Shown here: one piece after another, positions 48,432-57,251 of the stretch
How the letters are laid out: every line of letters starts with the position of its first letter
Numbering within the stretch: the stretch's first letter is position 1
Origin: Flavobacterium sp. N3904
GTDB taxonomy: Bacteria > Bacteroidota > Bacteroidia > Flavobacteriales > Flavobacteriaceae
DNA: 64,000 nt
Direction: 5' to 3'
Assembly: GCF_025947305.1 (NCBI RefSeq)
Contig: NZ_CP110009.1
Location: forward strand, 248,001 to 312,000
Notes under the pieces: model-generated
Databases searched by the model: none
What the model saw: only the letters and a program-made list of their open reading frames with translations
What the model was told of the DNA's origin: nothing
Position numbers and translations under genes: made by a program

Positions 48432-49337
48432 TTAAACTTTTTCTTTTTTCTCTGCAATTCTCAGTTTGGCACTTCTGGCTCTATTGTTTATTTTAATTTC
48501 GGCAAGATCAGGAACAATTAACTTTCCTATCGTTTTAAAAGGAACTGAGAAATTACCATAAAAATCACGTTCTGGTTCCCCCTCAAACATTCCGTTTTTG
48601 ATAAATCTTTTAACCAAACGATCTTCCAGTGAATGATAAGATATTACACTTAATCTTCCTTCTGGATTTAATATTTCTAATGATTGTTCTAAAAATTCTT
48701 TCAGCACATCCATTTCCTGATTGACTTCAATTCGAATGGCCTGATAAATCTGAGCCAATATTTTATTGCGAACTCTTTCCGGTAAATATTTAGCCAAGAC
48801 TTCTTTCAATTCATCAGTAGTTTTTATTGGTTGATGCTCTCGAGCTTCAATAATTGTTCTTGACAAAACGGGAGCATTTTTAAGCTCTCCATAATCTAGA
48901 AAAACCCTTCTAAGGTTCGACTCATCATATTCATTGACCACACGATAAGCATTCAAATCATTTTTCTGACTCATTCTCATATCCAACTCGGCATCAAATC
49001 GGGTCGAAAATCCTCTTTCGGGCACATCAAACTGATGAGAGGAAACGCCCAAATCTGCCAAAATTCCATCAACACTTTTTATACCATAAAAACGAAGAAA
49101 CCTTTTTATAAATCTAAAATTCTCATTTATTAATGTAAATCTTTCGTCTGGCAAAGCATTCGCTAAAGCGTCTTCATCCTGATCAAAAGCAAATAACTTT
49201 CCGTTTGGTCCAAGTCTGCTTAAAATTTCTTTTGAATGACCGCCACCGCCAAAAGTAACATCCACATAAACTCCATCTGGTTTTATATTCAAACCATCTA
49301 CAGAAGCGTGAAGCAATACTGGATTATGATATTCCAT
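48432..49337 (-). CDS. rsmH: 16S rRNA m4C1402 methyltransferase RsmH
   Basis: 301 residues from the ATG at 49337 (MEYHNPVLLHASVDGL); an ATG at 49349 adds four. SAM-binding motif YVDVTFGGGGHSKEILSR, DGILADLGVSSHQFD and the C-terminal SYHSLEDRLVKRF. Formerly MraW. Overlaps the mraZ end by 14 bases. Confidence 0.97.
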   Translation of the reverse strand: MEYHNPVLLHASVDGLNIKPDGVYVDVTFGGGGHSKEILSRLGPNGKLFAFDQDEDALANALPDERFTLINENFRFIKRFLRFYGIKSVDGILADLGVSSHQFDVPERGFSTRFDAELDMRMSQKNDLNAYRVVNEYDESNLRRVFLDYGELKNAPVLSRTIIEAREHQPIKTTDELKEVLAKYLPERVRNKILAQIYQAIRIEVNQEMDVLKEFLEQSLEILNPEGRLSVISYHSLEDRLVKRFIKNGMFEGEPERDFYGNFSVPFKTIGKLIVPDLAEIKINNRARSAKLRIAEKKEKV

Positions 49338-49797
49338 TGTCGTCGTCATTTAAATTTCCCATTACTTCTTCGGCTAAATCTGCAAAATCTACATCCTCGC
49401 CATCAATTGATTTTTCGTATAAATCTTTATCCCAAATCTCCACAATATTTACTGCCGATGAAAAAACCACATCTTTAAAAATACTTGCAAACACTACTAA
49501 ATCTTTAGGAACCAGCAATCTGCCCAAAGCATCGATTTCTACCACTTTTACACCTGCTGTAAAACGGCGAATAAAATCGTTGTTCTTTTTTACAAAGCGA
49601 TTGAGCTTATTGATTTTTTTCATCATCAAATCCCACTCTTCCATAGGATACAATTCGAGACAGGGCTGAAACACAGAACGCTTCAAAACAAAACCGTTTT
49701 GAAGAGAAGAAGCCAATTGCTTTTTTAAGGGAGCAGGCAACAAAACCCTTCCTTTTGCATCGACTTTACACTCATATGTCCCAATAATTGTGTCCAA
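49324..49797 (-). CDS. mraZ: Transcriptional regulator MraZ, TTG start
   Basis: 157 residues from the TTG at 49797 (read as MDTIIGTYECKVDAKGRVLL). The in-frame ATG at 49845 would add MVKFYIFLLYTINTIY, which does not resemble the family and would put part of the operator inside the gene. Two SpoVT/AbrB-type repeats are visible (TYECKVDAKGRVLLPAPLKK and VVEIDALGRLLVPKDLV). MraZ forms rings that bind GTGG-type repeats before its own gene and represses the dcw cluster. Confidence 0.93.
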   Translation of the reverse strand: MDTIIGTYECKVDAKGRVLLPAPLKKQLASSLQNGFVLKRSVFQPCLELYPMEEWDLMMKKINKLNRFVKKNNDFIRRFTAGVKVVEIDALGRLLVPKDLVVFASIFKDVVFSSAVNIVEIWDKDLYEKSIDGEDVDFADLAEEVMGNLNDDDNGIS

Positions 49798-49821
49798 GTA
49801 AATTGTATTAATTGTATAAAG

Positions 49822-49829
49822 CAAAAATA
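49822..49829 (-). promoter_or_regulatory. Possible -7 box of mraZ
   Basis: Read leftward, TATTTTTG matches TAnnTTTG exactly. A transcript would begin about 18 bases before the TTG start. A TTG lies 15 bases upstream, closer than the usual spacing. The operator boxes begin 11 bases upstream of this box, so bound MraZ would block it. Confidence 0.4.
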
Positions 49830-49840
49830 TATAAAATTTT

Positions 49841-49886
49841 ACCACAATTTACCACTATATACCACTTTGTTAATAAGTTTAACCAC
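49841..49886 (-). promoter_or_regulatory. Probable MraZ operator: phased GTGGT boxes
   Basis: On the reverse strand GTGGT occurs at 49845-49841, 49855-49851 and 49865-49861, spaced exactly 10 bp, and again at 49886-49882. Two of them are preceded by AAA (AAAGTGGT). MraZ operators known from E. coli (TGGG repeats with 5-bp spacing) and Mycoplasma (AAAGTG-type repeats) have the same phasing. They lie 44-89 bases before the TTG start. Confidence 0.75.
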
Positions 49887-50132
49887 TTTGAAGCAAAAAC
49901 CCTTAGTTTATGGACAATCAAGAGGTTAGCTTTAATATAAATATTTTGTAAGAAAGTTTGTGTTATGCGAAAAAACAATAAAAATGACAACAAAAATTAT
50001 TTATTTCACCACCAAAAAAATGTCAAAAACAGATTCAAAAAAAGGAAAGGAGTGCAAGAAAGAGGCAATTTTAACTAAAACAATAAAAGGTTAAAAAATA
50101 GCTGTTAAAATTCATTTTTATTTTTTAAACCC

Positions 50133-50140
50133 TATATTTG
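50133..50140 (+). promoter_or_regulatory. Probable -7 box of the hydrolase gene
   Basis: TATATTTG is an exact TAnnTTTG match; no clear -33 TTTG is at the right distance. It implies transcription from about 50147, after the ATG at 50138, and therefore supports the ATG at 50168 as the start. Confidence 0.45.
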
Positions 50141-50167
50141 TTGCAAATTGAAATTGGCTTAAAAAAC

Positions 50168-50941
50168 ATGGAAAAATACTATAAAAAAGAAGGTAAATAC
50201 AGTTATTACGAAGCAGGTGAAGGGATTCCGATTGTCATTTTACATGGCTTAATGGGAGGACTAAGTAATTTTGATGCTGTAGCTAGTTATTTTTCTAATA
50301 AAGGTTATAAAATAATCATCCCAGATTTACCCATTTACACCCAAAACATTCTAAAAACAAATGTAAAAAGTTTTGCTGTTTATGTAAAAAACTTCATTAC
50401 TTTCAAAAAATTGGACAGAGTAATTCTTTTAGGAAATTCTTTAGGAGGTCATATTGCTTTGTACCACACAAAAATGTTTCCCGAAAAAGTCTCTGGTCTT
50501 GTAATTACAGGAAGTTCTGGATTATACGAAAGCGCTATGGGAGACAGTTACCCAAAAAGAGGTGACTATGAATACATCAAGAAAAAAGCCGAAGACGTTT
50601 TTTACGATCCAAAAATTGCCACTCCTGAACTTATTGACGAAGTATATGCAACAGTAAATGACCGTATAAAACTAATAAAAACATTGACCATTGCCAAAAG
50701 TGCCATTCGTCATAATATGGCAAAAGATTTACCAAAAATGCATGTGCAAACTTGTATTATTTGGGGCAAAAACGACAAAGTTACTCCTCCCGACGTGGCG
50801 GATGAATTTCATAGATTATTACCCAATTCAACTTTGTATTGGATTGATAAATGTGGACATGCGGCCATGATGGAACAGCCAGAAGAATTTAATGCCCATC
50901 TTGAAGATTGGCTAACGCACACCCATTTGGCGGAGCACTAA
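50168..50941 (+). CDS. Alpha/beta-fold hydrolase
   Basis: 257 residues from the ATG at 50168 (MEKYYKKEGKYSYYEAGEGIP); an upstream ATG at 50138 falls in the promoter. Oxyanion motif HGLMGG, nucleophile elbow GNSLGG (Ser in LLGNSLGGHIALY), an acid in the IIWGKNDKVTPP region and catalytic His in CGHAAMMEQPEEF. Substrate unknown; layout is that of small esterases. 30 bases upstream of engB on the same strand. Confidence 0.9.
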   Translation: MEKYYKKEGKYSYYEAGEGIPIVILHGLMGGLSNFDAVASYFSNKGYKIIIPDLPIYTQNILKTNVKSFAVYVKNFITFKKLDRVILLGNSLGGHIALYHTKMFPEKVSGLVITGSSGLYESAMGDSYPKRGDYEYIKKKAEDVFYDPKIATPELIDEVYATVNDRIKLIKTLTIAKSAIRHNMAKDLPKMHVQTCIIWGKNDKVTPPDVADEFHRLLPNSTLYWIDKCGHAAMMEQPEEFNAHLEDWLTHTHLAEH

Positions 50942-50971
50942 TATTAATTTTAGAATTTTACAAAACAAAAC

Positions 50972-51592
50972 ATGAAAATTAATACTGCAGAATTCGTTGT
51001 AAGCAACTCTGATGTAAGCAAATGTCCCAAAGATTTTTTGCCAGAATATGCTTTTATAGGCAGATCAAATGTTGGGAAGTCATCATTAATAAACATGTTG
51101 ACCAATCAAAAAAAATTAGCTAAAACCTCTGGAAGACCAGGAAAAACACAGCTCATCAATCATTTTTTAATTAACAACAATTGGTTTTTGGTCGATTTGC
51201 CAGGATATGGTTATGCTAAAGTTTCCAAAAAAACTAAATCAATTTTTCAGGAATTCATCACTGATTATTTTGAAACAAGAGAGCAATTGGTATGTGCCTT
51301 TGTGTTAATAGATATTCGCCACGAAGCACAAACGATAGACATCGAATTTATGTCATACATGGGAGAAAGTGAGATTCCGTTTTGTATCGTTTTTACAAAA
51401 GCAGATAAAATAAGCAGAGTAAAGATAGATTCTCATATTGCAGCATATAAAAAACAAATGTTTGCCAACAATTGGGCCGAAATGCCGCATTACTTTGTAA
51501 CATCGGCAACAGAATCTACAGGAAAAGAGGAACTTTTAAGTTATATAGCCGAAGTAAACGATGAAGTAAACAAAAACAATTCAACGTTTTAG
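50972..51592 (+). CDS. engB: Ribosome biogenesis GTPase EngB (YsxC/YihA)
   Basis: 206 residues. G1 GRSNVGKSSLINML, G3 DLPGYGYAKV, G4 FTKADK and G5 TSATESTGKEEL. The N-terminus AEFVVSNSDVSKCPKDFLPEYAFIG is typical. Needed for late assembly of the 50S subunit. Followed by a strong terminator shared with the convergent gene. Confidence 0.96.
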   Translation: MKINTAEFVVSNSDVSKCPKDFLPEYAFIGRSNVGKSSLINMLTNQKKLAKTSGRPGKTQLINHFLINNNWFLVDLPGYGYAKVSKKTKSIFQEFITDYFETREQLVCAFVLIDIRHEAQTIDIEFMSYMGESEIPFCIVFTKADKISRVKIDSHIAAYKKQMFANNWAEMPHYFVTSATESTGKEELLSYIAEVNDEVNKNNSTF

Positions 51593-51610
51593 AAAACTTT
51601 TTAAACACCA

Positions 51611-51652
51611 AAAAAATCCCAAAACTATCAATTTTTAGTTTTGGGATTTTTT
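51611..51652. terminator. Bidirectional terminator between engB and the DUF4252-like gene
   Basis: aaaaaatcccaaaact pairs with agttttgggatttttt, a 16-bp stem with a 10-base loop, with a T run on the right and an A run on the left. Works for both convergent genes. Confidence 0.85.
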
Positions 51653-51670
51653 ATATAAAATGATTGACAA

Positions 51671-52126
51671 TTAATTTACTTCATTAAAAGCAGTTAATTT
51701 TTCAAAATCATTTATTTTTAAATCACCTTGAAAACTCAAAAATATAATTTGCGAATCTTCTTCAAGCTTCACAATCACTTCCTTTAACTTATCCCCTTTC
51801 TCACAGGAATAAATATAAATTTTCCCGTCTGAAGTATTGGTATGAAAAATCTCTTCGTATTTATTTTTAACCAAAAAACCAGCAAAATTTGATTTTAAAA
51901 ATTTTGGATTTTCTTTTGCTACCAATATATGATACTTTTTGACACCAGACTGTTTTGTAAACTTTCTAAACTCTTTGTCCCGTATAAACCTATTCAAGAC
52001 AAATCTAGAAGCCCCAAAGGACAAAGCAACATCCTGTTTATTTTCTTTTCGAAAAGCCTCATAAGGCGTTACTGTTCCGCAAGAAACCAAAAGTAACACC
52101 AACACAAATACCATTAAATTTTTCAT
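51671..52126 (-). CDS. Lipoprotein, DUF4252-like
   Basis: 151 residues. Lipoprotein signal MKNLMVFVLVLLLVSC with Cys16. The body (KYHILVAKENPKFLKSNFAGFLVKNKYEEIFHTNTSDGKIYIYS, then KEVIVKLEEDSQIIFLSFQGDLKINDFEKL) resembles DUF4252, a small periplasmic alpha/beta domain of Bacteroidota with no known function. The family call is from pattern only. Lies 58 bases downstream of gldC on the same strand. Confidence 0.65.
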   Translation of the reverse strand: MKNLMVFVLVLLLVSCGTVTPYEAFRKENKQDVALSFGASRFVLNRFIRDKEFRKFTKQSGVKKYHILVAKENPKFLKSNFAGFLVKNKYEEIFHTNTSDGKIYIYSCEKGDKLKEVIVKLEEDSQIIFLSFQGDLKINDFEKLTAFNEVN

Positions 52127-52184
52127 AAGTTCAGTTTTAAAAAAAGACGAATGAAAATTAAATTTGTAACACTAAAAGAAAAAA

Positions 52185-52520
52185 CTATTTCTTCAATTCT
52201 AATTTTTCGGCAAAATAGTCACAAAAATCAAGCATGGTATCCGACATTTTTTCATCGTTTGTTGCTCTTTTAAAAGTATCAGCCATAGCCACTAACGTTT
52301 GATGAAAGAAAATTTTCATTTCATCCACCGGCATTTCTTTCGTCCACAAATCAATTCGCATACTTTCTTTGGCTTTGCTGTCCCAAACATTTAGCATAAT
52401 TGCTTTAGCTTCTGAAAGTTCGACTCCTCCATCTTTGGCTGTCCAAAAAAGTTTTTCTGGAACACGGTTTTCGTCCAATTCGACTAAAAATTTAATTTCT
52501 GAGGTATTTTGATTTGACAT
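52185..52520 (-). CDS. gldC: Gliding motility protein GldC
   Basis: 111 residues, no signal peptide. SEIKFLVELDENRVPEKLFWTAKDGGV, then SEAKAIMLNVWDSKAKESMRIDLWTKEMPVDEMKIFFHQTL match GldC. It increases gliding efficiency but is not strictly required in F. johnsoniae. Its ATG overlaps the gldB stop by one base, as in the classical gldBC pair. Confidence 0.93.
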   Translation of the reverse strand: MSNQNTSEIKFLVELDENRVPEKLFWTAKDGGVELSEAKAIMLNVWDSKAKESMRIDLWTKEMPVDEMKIFFHQTLVAMADTFKRATNDEKMSDTMLDFCDYFAEKLELKK

Positions 52521-53476
52521 TATTTCTTTGGTTTGTATTTTGATTTTTCGAAAATTTCTTTGGCATCTGTTTTCATTAACTGAGCAACGGTTACATCATT
52601 ATTGGCCATATAAGAACGTACAATTTGCCAGCCTATCCAGGAACCTACTTGCCCTGGAGAATCATTATCTATTTCTAAATAAAATTTTGAAAATGGGGCC
52701 GGATCAATAAAACGTGATTTTAATTTTTGCTCATCACTAAAAAGCATTTGCCTTTCAATAAAATAACGCCATATATAACTTTCATTTTCCTGGCACCAAA
52801 CATTCTGTTCTGGCGTATAACCCATTTTGTCAGCATCATCATAATCTGGTAACAAAACATCTTTTAAATAGAGTTGCTTACCAAAATAAATCATTTGTGA
52901 CAACAAGTTATTATCTACAGGAATGGCAATTTTACGAGTAGAAAAACTGGTCACAATATCTGGCATGATCTGTTTTTCTTCAAAATTTTGCTTTATATAT
53001 TTAGGAAATTGATAAAACTTATGTTCTTTTCCTAAATACAATTCTAAAGAAATAATAACTAATGAATCTGCATAAATGGCTTTATTAGTGTAATCCATAT
53101 CCGATATCAAGGTGATAATTTTAGGATTCTTTGTCTCTGGGAAATAAAACTTGATGTGCTTGAATAAAGTCTCTACCCCATTTTGCACACTATCAATATT
53201 TGAATATTTCTTTTGGACTTCGGTATATACTTCTCTCCAAATTGGCTCCCGCATTTTATTCAACCATACCGTATCATTTACCTTTGGCGAAAAAAAGTAA
53301 GGAAATTGTTTTTTTAATTTAGCTAAATCTTTAGGAGGTGTTTCAAAAAATAATTTATCAAAACGTTCCACTTTAATGTTGATTGGTGTTTCTTCTATAG
53401 CTTTTTCAACTTTACTTTTTTGATCACAAGACCAAAACAGAAAACAAAAAACTATCGGTAAGAGAAATAATTTCAT
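52520..53476 (-). CDS. gldB: Gliding motility lipoprotein GldB
   Basis: 318 residues. Lipobox LFWSC (Cys17). Typical segments: NIKVERFDKLFFETPPKDLAKLKKQFPYFF, SDMDYTNKAIYADSLVIISLELYLG and the C-terminal SPGQVGSWIGWQIVRSYMANNDVT. GldB is essential for gliding and chitin use in F. johnsoniae and is linked to the type IX secretion and gliding apparatus. Followed by gldC. Divergent from nadE. Confidence 0.93.
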   Translation of the reverse strand: MKLFLLPIVFCFLFWSCDQKSKVEKAIEETPINIKVERFDKLFFETPPKDLAKLKKQFPYFFSPKVNDTVWLNKMREPIWREVYTEVQKKYSNIDSVQNGVETLFKHIKFYFPETKNPKIITLISDMDYTNKAIYADSLVIISLELYLGKEHKFYQFPKYIKQNFEEKQIMPDIVTSFSTRKIAIPVDNNLLSQMIYFGKQLYLKDVLLPDYDDADKMGYTPEQNVWCQENESYIWRYFIERQMLFSDEQKLKSRFIDPAPFSKFYLEIDNDSPGQVGSWIGWQIVRSYMANNDVTVAQLMKTDAKEIFEKSKYKPKK

Positions 53477-53677
53477 GTATTTTTTATTTATTTATCAGTT
53501 CCTTTATAGGTTTCGAGAATAATTCGCAAATCTGTATCGGTTTTTTCAACCAATACCAAACATACTCCATTCAATTGTATTATTTTATTTAAATTTGTTT
53601 TCAAAGAAATTCAGATAGCATTGCACTTCATTTTTTTTTGCAAAGATACATTCCTGCTTTTTAAAACTTAAACAATT

Positions 53678-54475
53678 ATGACTAAAAAAAGAACCCTTCA
53701 AATCGAAAAAGTAAATTCTCATATTGTAGATTGGCTGAAAACCTATGCTGAAAATTCAAAAGTCAATGGATTTGTTATTGGAATATCTGGTGGAGTCGAT
53801 TCTGCGGTTACCTCAACACTTTGTGCCCAAACGGGTTTGAAAGTATTATGTGTCGAAATGCCCATTCATCAGGCACATAGTCATGTTACTCGCGGACGTG
53901 AACATATTCAACAATTAAAAAATAGATTTCCAAACGTAAGTAGTGTTGAAGCAGACTTAACTTCGGTTTTTGAAGATTTCAAAAAGCAGGTTCCAGAAAC
54001 TGATGATTTACACAAACTGCATTTATCCCTTGCAAACACCCGCTCCCGACTAAGAATGACGACTTTGTATTATTTTGCTGGAATTCATGGCTTATTGGTA
54101 GCAGGAACTGGCAATAAAGTAGAAGATTTTGGAGTAGGATTCTACACAAAATATGGCGATGGCGGAGTTGATTTGAGTCCGATAGCCGATTTAATGAAAT
54201 CCGAAGTGTATGCTTTAGGTGCTTATTTAAAAATTCCAGATTCCATTTTAACAGCCGCTCCAACTGATGGACTATTTGGTGACGACCGATCTGATGAAGA
54301 TCAATTGGGAGCCAGTTATGACGAATTAGAATGGGCAATGTGTGTTACTGACGCAGAAAGAGAAGCAAATAATTTTTCAGAAAGAGAAAAAACAGTTTTA
54401 GAAATCTACGGAAAACTCAACAAAAACAACCAACATAAGATGAATCCTATCCCAGTTTGCCTTATAAACTGTTAA
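53678..54475 (+). CDS. nadE: NH3-dependent NAD+ synthetase NadE
   Basis: 265 residues. PP-loop GISGGVDSAVTSTL, NTRSRLRMTTLYYFA, GTGNKVEDFGVGFYTKYGDGGVDLSPIADL and the P2-type PTDGLFGDDRSDEDQLG. There is no glutaminase domain, so ammonia is the nitrogen donor. Last step of NAD+ synthesis. Adjacent to gldB in divergent orientation. Confidence 0.95.
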   Translation: MTKKRTLQIEKVNSHIVDWLKTYAENSKVNGFVIGISGGVDSAVTSTLCAQTGLKVLCVEMPIHQAHSHVTRGREHIQQLKNRFPNVSSVEADLTSVFEDFKKQVPETDDLHKLHLSLANTRSRLRMTTLYYFAGIHGLLVAGTGNKVEDFGVGFYTKYGDGGVDLSPIADLMKSEVYALGAYLKIPDSILTAAPTDGLFGDDRSDEDQLGASYDELEWAMCVTDAEREANNFSEREKTVLEIYGKLNKNNQHKMNPIPVCLINC

Positions 54476-54563
54476 AAAAAACATATTTGTCCGAAAAATT
54501 ATACTTATATAAAAAAAAATTATTAATTTTATATCTTCAAAAACAATCCTAAAACTAAATACC

Positions 54564-55193
54564 ATGATTAAAGTTTGTTTAGCAGATAACTATCCTGTAG
54601 TACATTTTGGAATAAAATCGTACTTCAAAGACCATTCTGATATTTCCATTGTTGCAAACGTTGGGAATTTTCTAATGGTGAGAGACATCCTTCTCACAAA
54701 AGAAATAGATGTCCTTGTAATTGACCTCGAACTAGAAGGTCTGGCAAGTATTTTCGAAATCAAATCGATTTTGAAAAATTTCCCAAAAACAAAAATTATT
54801 TTTTACAGTGGCCTTTCAGAACAGATCTACGCTCCAAATGCTATCAAAGCCGGGGTTTCTGGGTATGTTCACAAAACTGAAAAGCTAGAAACTTTGGGTC
54901 AATCGATCATTAAAGTAAACCAAGGGAAAATAATCATGAACGAAACCGTCATGAAAAACATTGCCTTAATTGCAAAACAAAGCAAAAGTGAACGTTTGTA
55001 CAGAAAACTGTCAAATCGTGAAGTTGAAGTATTGCGTTATTTAAGTGATGGTAAGAAAAATCATGAAATCGCTGAGATATTAACGCTCAACGAAAAAACA
55101 ATCAGTACTTATAAATTACGATTGTTGACCAAATTAAACGTTACGAATCTAGTAGATTTAGTAAATAAAGCTAAAACTTTAGAGATCGTTTAA
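54564..55193 (+). CDS. NarL/LuxR-type response regulator
   Basis: 209 residues. Receiver with acidic pair LADNYP, phospho-acceptor Asp in LVIDLELEG (about residue 52), Ser in IFYSGLS and Lys in GYVHKTEKL. C-terminal LuxR helix-turn-helix: LSNREVEVLRYLSDGKKNHEIAEILTLNEKTISTYKLRLLTKLNV. No kinase gene is adjacent, so it is an orphan regulator. Its end overlaps the convergent dnaG end by 4 bases. Confidence 0.92.
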   Translation: MIKVCLADNYPVVHFGIKSYFKDHSDISIVANVGNFLMVRDILLTKEIDVLVIDLELEGLASIFEIKSILKNFPKTKIIFYSGLSEQIYAPNAIKAGVSGYVHKTEKLETLGQSIIKVNQGKIIMNETVMKNIALIAKQSKSERLYRKLSNREVEVLRYLSDGKKNHEIAEILTLNEKTISTYKLRLLTKLNVTNLVDLVNKAKTLEIV

Positions 55194-57166
55194 CTGTATC
55201 TTGACATAACTCTACCTAACTTTTTCGAAAAAGAATTAATTAGTTTGTAGTAGTCCATTGCCATAGCCATAGACTCTGTGTTATCTGAACCTGGTTCATT
55301 TGATACAGAGTTTTTTAATTCGTCTATAATTTTATCCACCAAATACCATCTCATGGTCAAAATGGTTTCAGACACATATTGACTAATGGTTTCGTTTTTG
55401 GTCTTTGGAATAATGTTTTGGCCTTCCCAATTGTGCAAAACAACTCTTTCGTCTTCCATCAGAATATCGGTCACTTCTTGAGCAAAATCGGCATTCAAAT
55501 GCATTAGATATTTTTCAATTTCCAAGTTTTCATTTTGAAGATAATATTGAATTAAGTCATTAAAAATATCCCTAAACAAGGGATTGGCCAGTTCCACTTC
55601 GTCTTCTTGCAAACTCAGGTAAATTCTTTGATAAACCTTGTATTCTTTCTTTTCAATCAGCGTTTCAATTTCTCCCTCTTCATTGGTTTTCAAATAAATA
55701 TCTTCAAACTCTTCCGTTTTATTTCCATAAAGCAAAAGAATTTCAATTATCTTTCGCTCCAATCGAAACAAAACGTCAACTTTGGCATTTTCAACAGGGT
55801 TTTCATTTTTTACAATTTCAAAAGCTTTTTGGTCTTGTTTTGCTTTTTTCCCAACTTCAGAAATGTCTTTTTGAACCAACTGCGCCAAAGTACTGGTCAA
55901 TACCTGCTCTGAAATATCCATAATTCTGGAACACTCTTGAATGTAAATTTCGCGTTGAATACGATCCGGTATTTTGGAGATGCTGGACACCATATCACGA
56001 ATCAAATCTGCTTTTTTGACAGGATCATTCTTGGCATCATTCATTAAAAGAGATGCTTTAAACTGTATAAAATCCTTTGAATTATTTTCTAAATAGGCTA
56101 CCAAATCATCATAAGATGTTTTTCTGGCAAAACTGTCCGGGTCGTCACCATCAGGAAAAGTACATACTTTTACATTCATCCCTTCTTCAAGGATTAAATC
56201 GATTCCACGAATAGATGCTCGAAGTCCAGCAGCATCACCGTCAAAAAGCACTGTAATATTTTTGGTTAATCGGTTGATCAATCGAATTTGATCTGGCGTA
56301 AGTGCAGTTCCAGAAGAAGCCACAACATTTTCAATTCCAGCTTGATTGAACTGAATAACATCAGTATATCCTTCGACCAAAAAACAATTATTAAGCTTGG
56401 CAATTGATTGTTTGGCCTGAAAAATACCATACAAAACCTTACTTTTATGATAAATATCGCTTTCAGGTGAATTCAAGTATTTAGCCGATTTTTTATCGTT
56501 GGTCAATATTCTTCCACCAAAACCGAGAACACGTCCGGACATACTTTGTATCGGAAACATCACTCTGCTTTTGAAGCGATCAAAAGGACGATCTTCCCTG
56601 GCGATGGTCAAACCAGTACTTTCAAGAAATTCCAATTTATATCCTTTTCCTAACGCTTCTTTGGTAAGAGCGTCCCAAGCTTCTGGAGAATAACCCAAGC
56701 CAAATTTTTTGATGGTATCATTACTGAATCCTCGCTCTTTGAAATATGAGAGTCCAATAGCCTTTCCTTCTTCTGAATTTAAAAGTGTATTGTGAAAATA
56801 AGTTTTAGCAAATTCCGAAACGAGAAACATACTTTCGCGAACATCTGTATTGGCTTTTTCCTCAGCTGATTGCTCCGTTTCTTCAATCTCAATATTATAT
56901 TTTTTGGCCAAATACCGAATGGCTTCTGGATAGGTAAAATGTTCGTGCTCCATTATAAAAGCAATGGAGTTTCCTCCTTTTCCTGAACTAAAATCTTTCC
57001 AAATCCCTTTGGCTGGCGAAACCATAAACGATGGAGAACGCTCATCTGAGAATGGACTTAATCCTTTGAAGTTGCTTCCTGCTCTTTTTAACTGAACAAA
57101 ATCACCAATAACCTCCTCTACTCGAGCAGTTTCAAATACAGTATCTATGGTCGTTTGTGAGATCAA
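55190..57166 (-). CDS. dnaG: DNA primase DnaG lacking zinc ligands
   Basis: 658 residues. The N-terminal domain (residues 1-95) aligns to the primase zinc-binding domain, but the Cys-His-Cys-Cys ligands are replaced by Ser37, Ser40, Asp58 and Ser61 (GLSPFSDERSPSF and WKDFSSGKGG). The RNA-polymerase core is standard: FKSRVMFPIQSMSGRVLGFGGR, TOPRIM EGYTDVIQFNQAG and LFDGDAAGLRAS, DGDDPDSFARK. A C-terminal helicase-binding part follows. Makes RNA primers for replication. Confidence 0.95.
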   Translation of the reverse strand: MISQTTIDTVFETARVEEVIGDFVQLKRAGSNFKGLSPFSDERSPSFMVSPAKGIWKDFSSGKGGNSIAFIMEHEHFTYPEAIRYLAKKYNIEIEETEQSAEEKANTDVRESMFLVSEFAKTYFHNTLLNSEEGKAIGLSYFKERGFSNDTIKKFGLGYSPEAWDALTKEALGKGYKLEFLESTGLTIAREDRPFDRFKSRVMFPIQSMSGRVLGFGGRILTNDKKSAKYLNSPESDIYHKSKVLYGIFQAKQSIAKLNNCFLVEGYTDVIQFNQAGIENVVASSGTALTPDQIRLINRLTKNITVLFDGDAAGLRASIRGIDLILEEGMNVKVCTFPDGDDPDSFARKTSYDDLVAYLENNSKDFIQFKASLLMNDAKNDPVKKADLIRDMVSSISKIPDRIQREIYIQECSRIMDISEQVLTSTLAQLVQKDISEVGKKAKQDQKAFEIVKNENPVENAKVDVLFRLERKIIEILLLYGNKTEEFEDIYLKTNEEGEIETLIEKKEYKVYQRIYLSLQEDEVELANPLFRDIFNDLIQYYLQNENLEIEKYLMHLNADFAQEVTDILMEDERVVLHNWEGQNIIPKTKNETISQYVSETILTMRWYLVDKIIDELKNSVSNEPGSDNTESMAMAMDYYKLINSFSKKLGRVMSRYS

Positions 57167-57251
57167 AATTTATGGGAGTATTATAGTGTGTACCTGCAAA
57201 AATACACAATTGAAAAGATTAAAACAGTAGTTGCTTTAAATTGAAACAAAA

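Larger units (their letters stand above)
49798..50167. other. Divergent control region of the dcw cluster and hydrolase gene
   Basis: 370 bases between mraZ and the hydrolase gene. It holds the GTGGT operator boxes, a -7-like box for mraZ, and on the other strand a TATATTTG box for the hydrolase. The AT-rich middle (about 49900-50100) shows nothing else that I can support. Confidence 0.6.

Noticed and set aside
49808-49993. Open frame of 61 residues upstream of mraZ on the reverse strand
   Set aside because: It covers the operator boxes and the promoter of mraZ. No family features; treated as non-coding.
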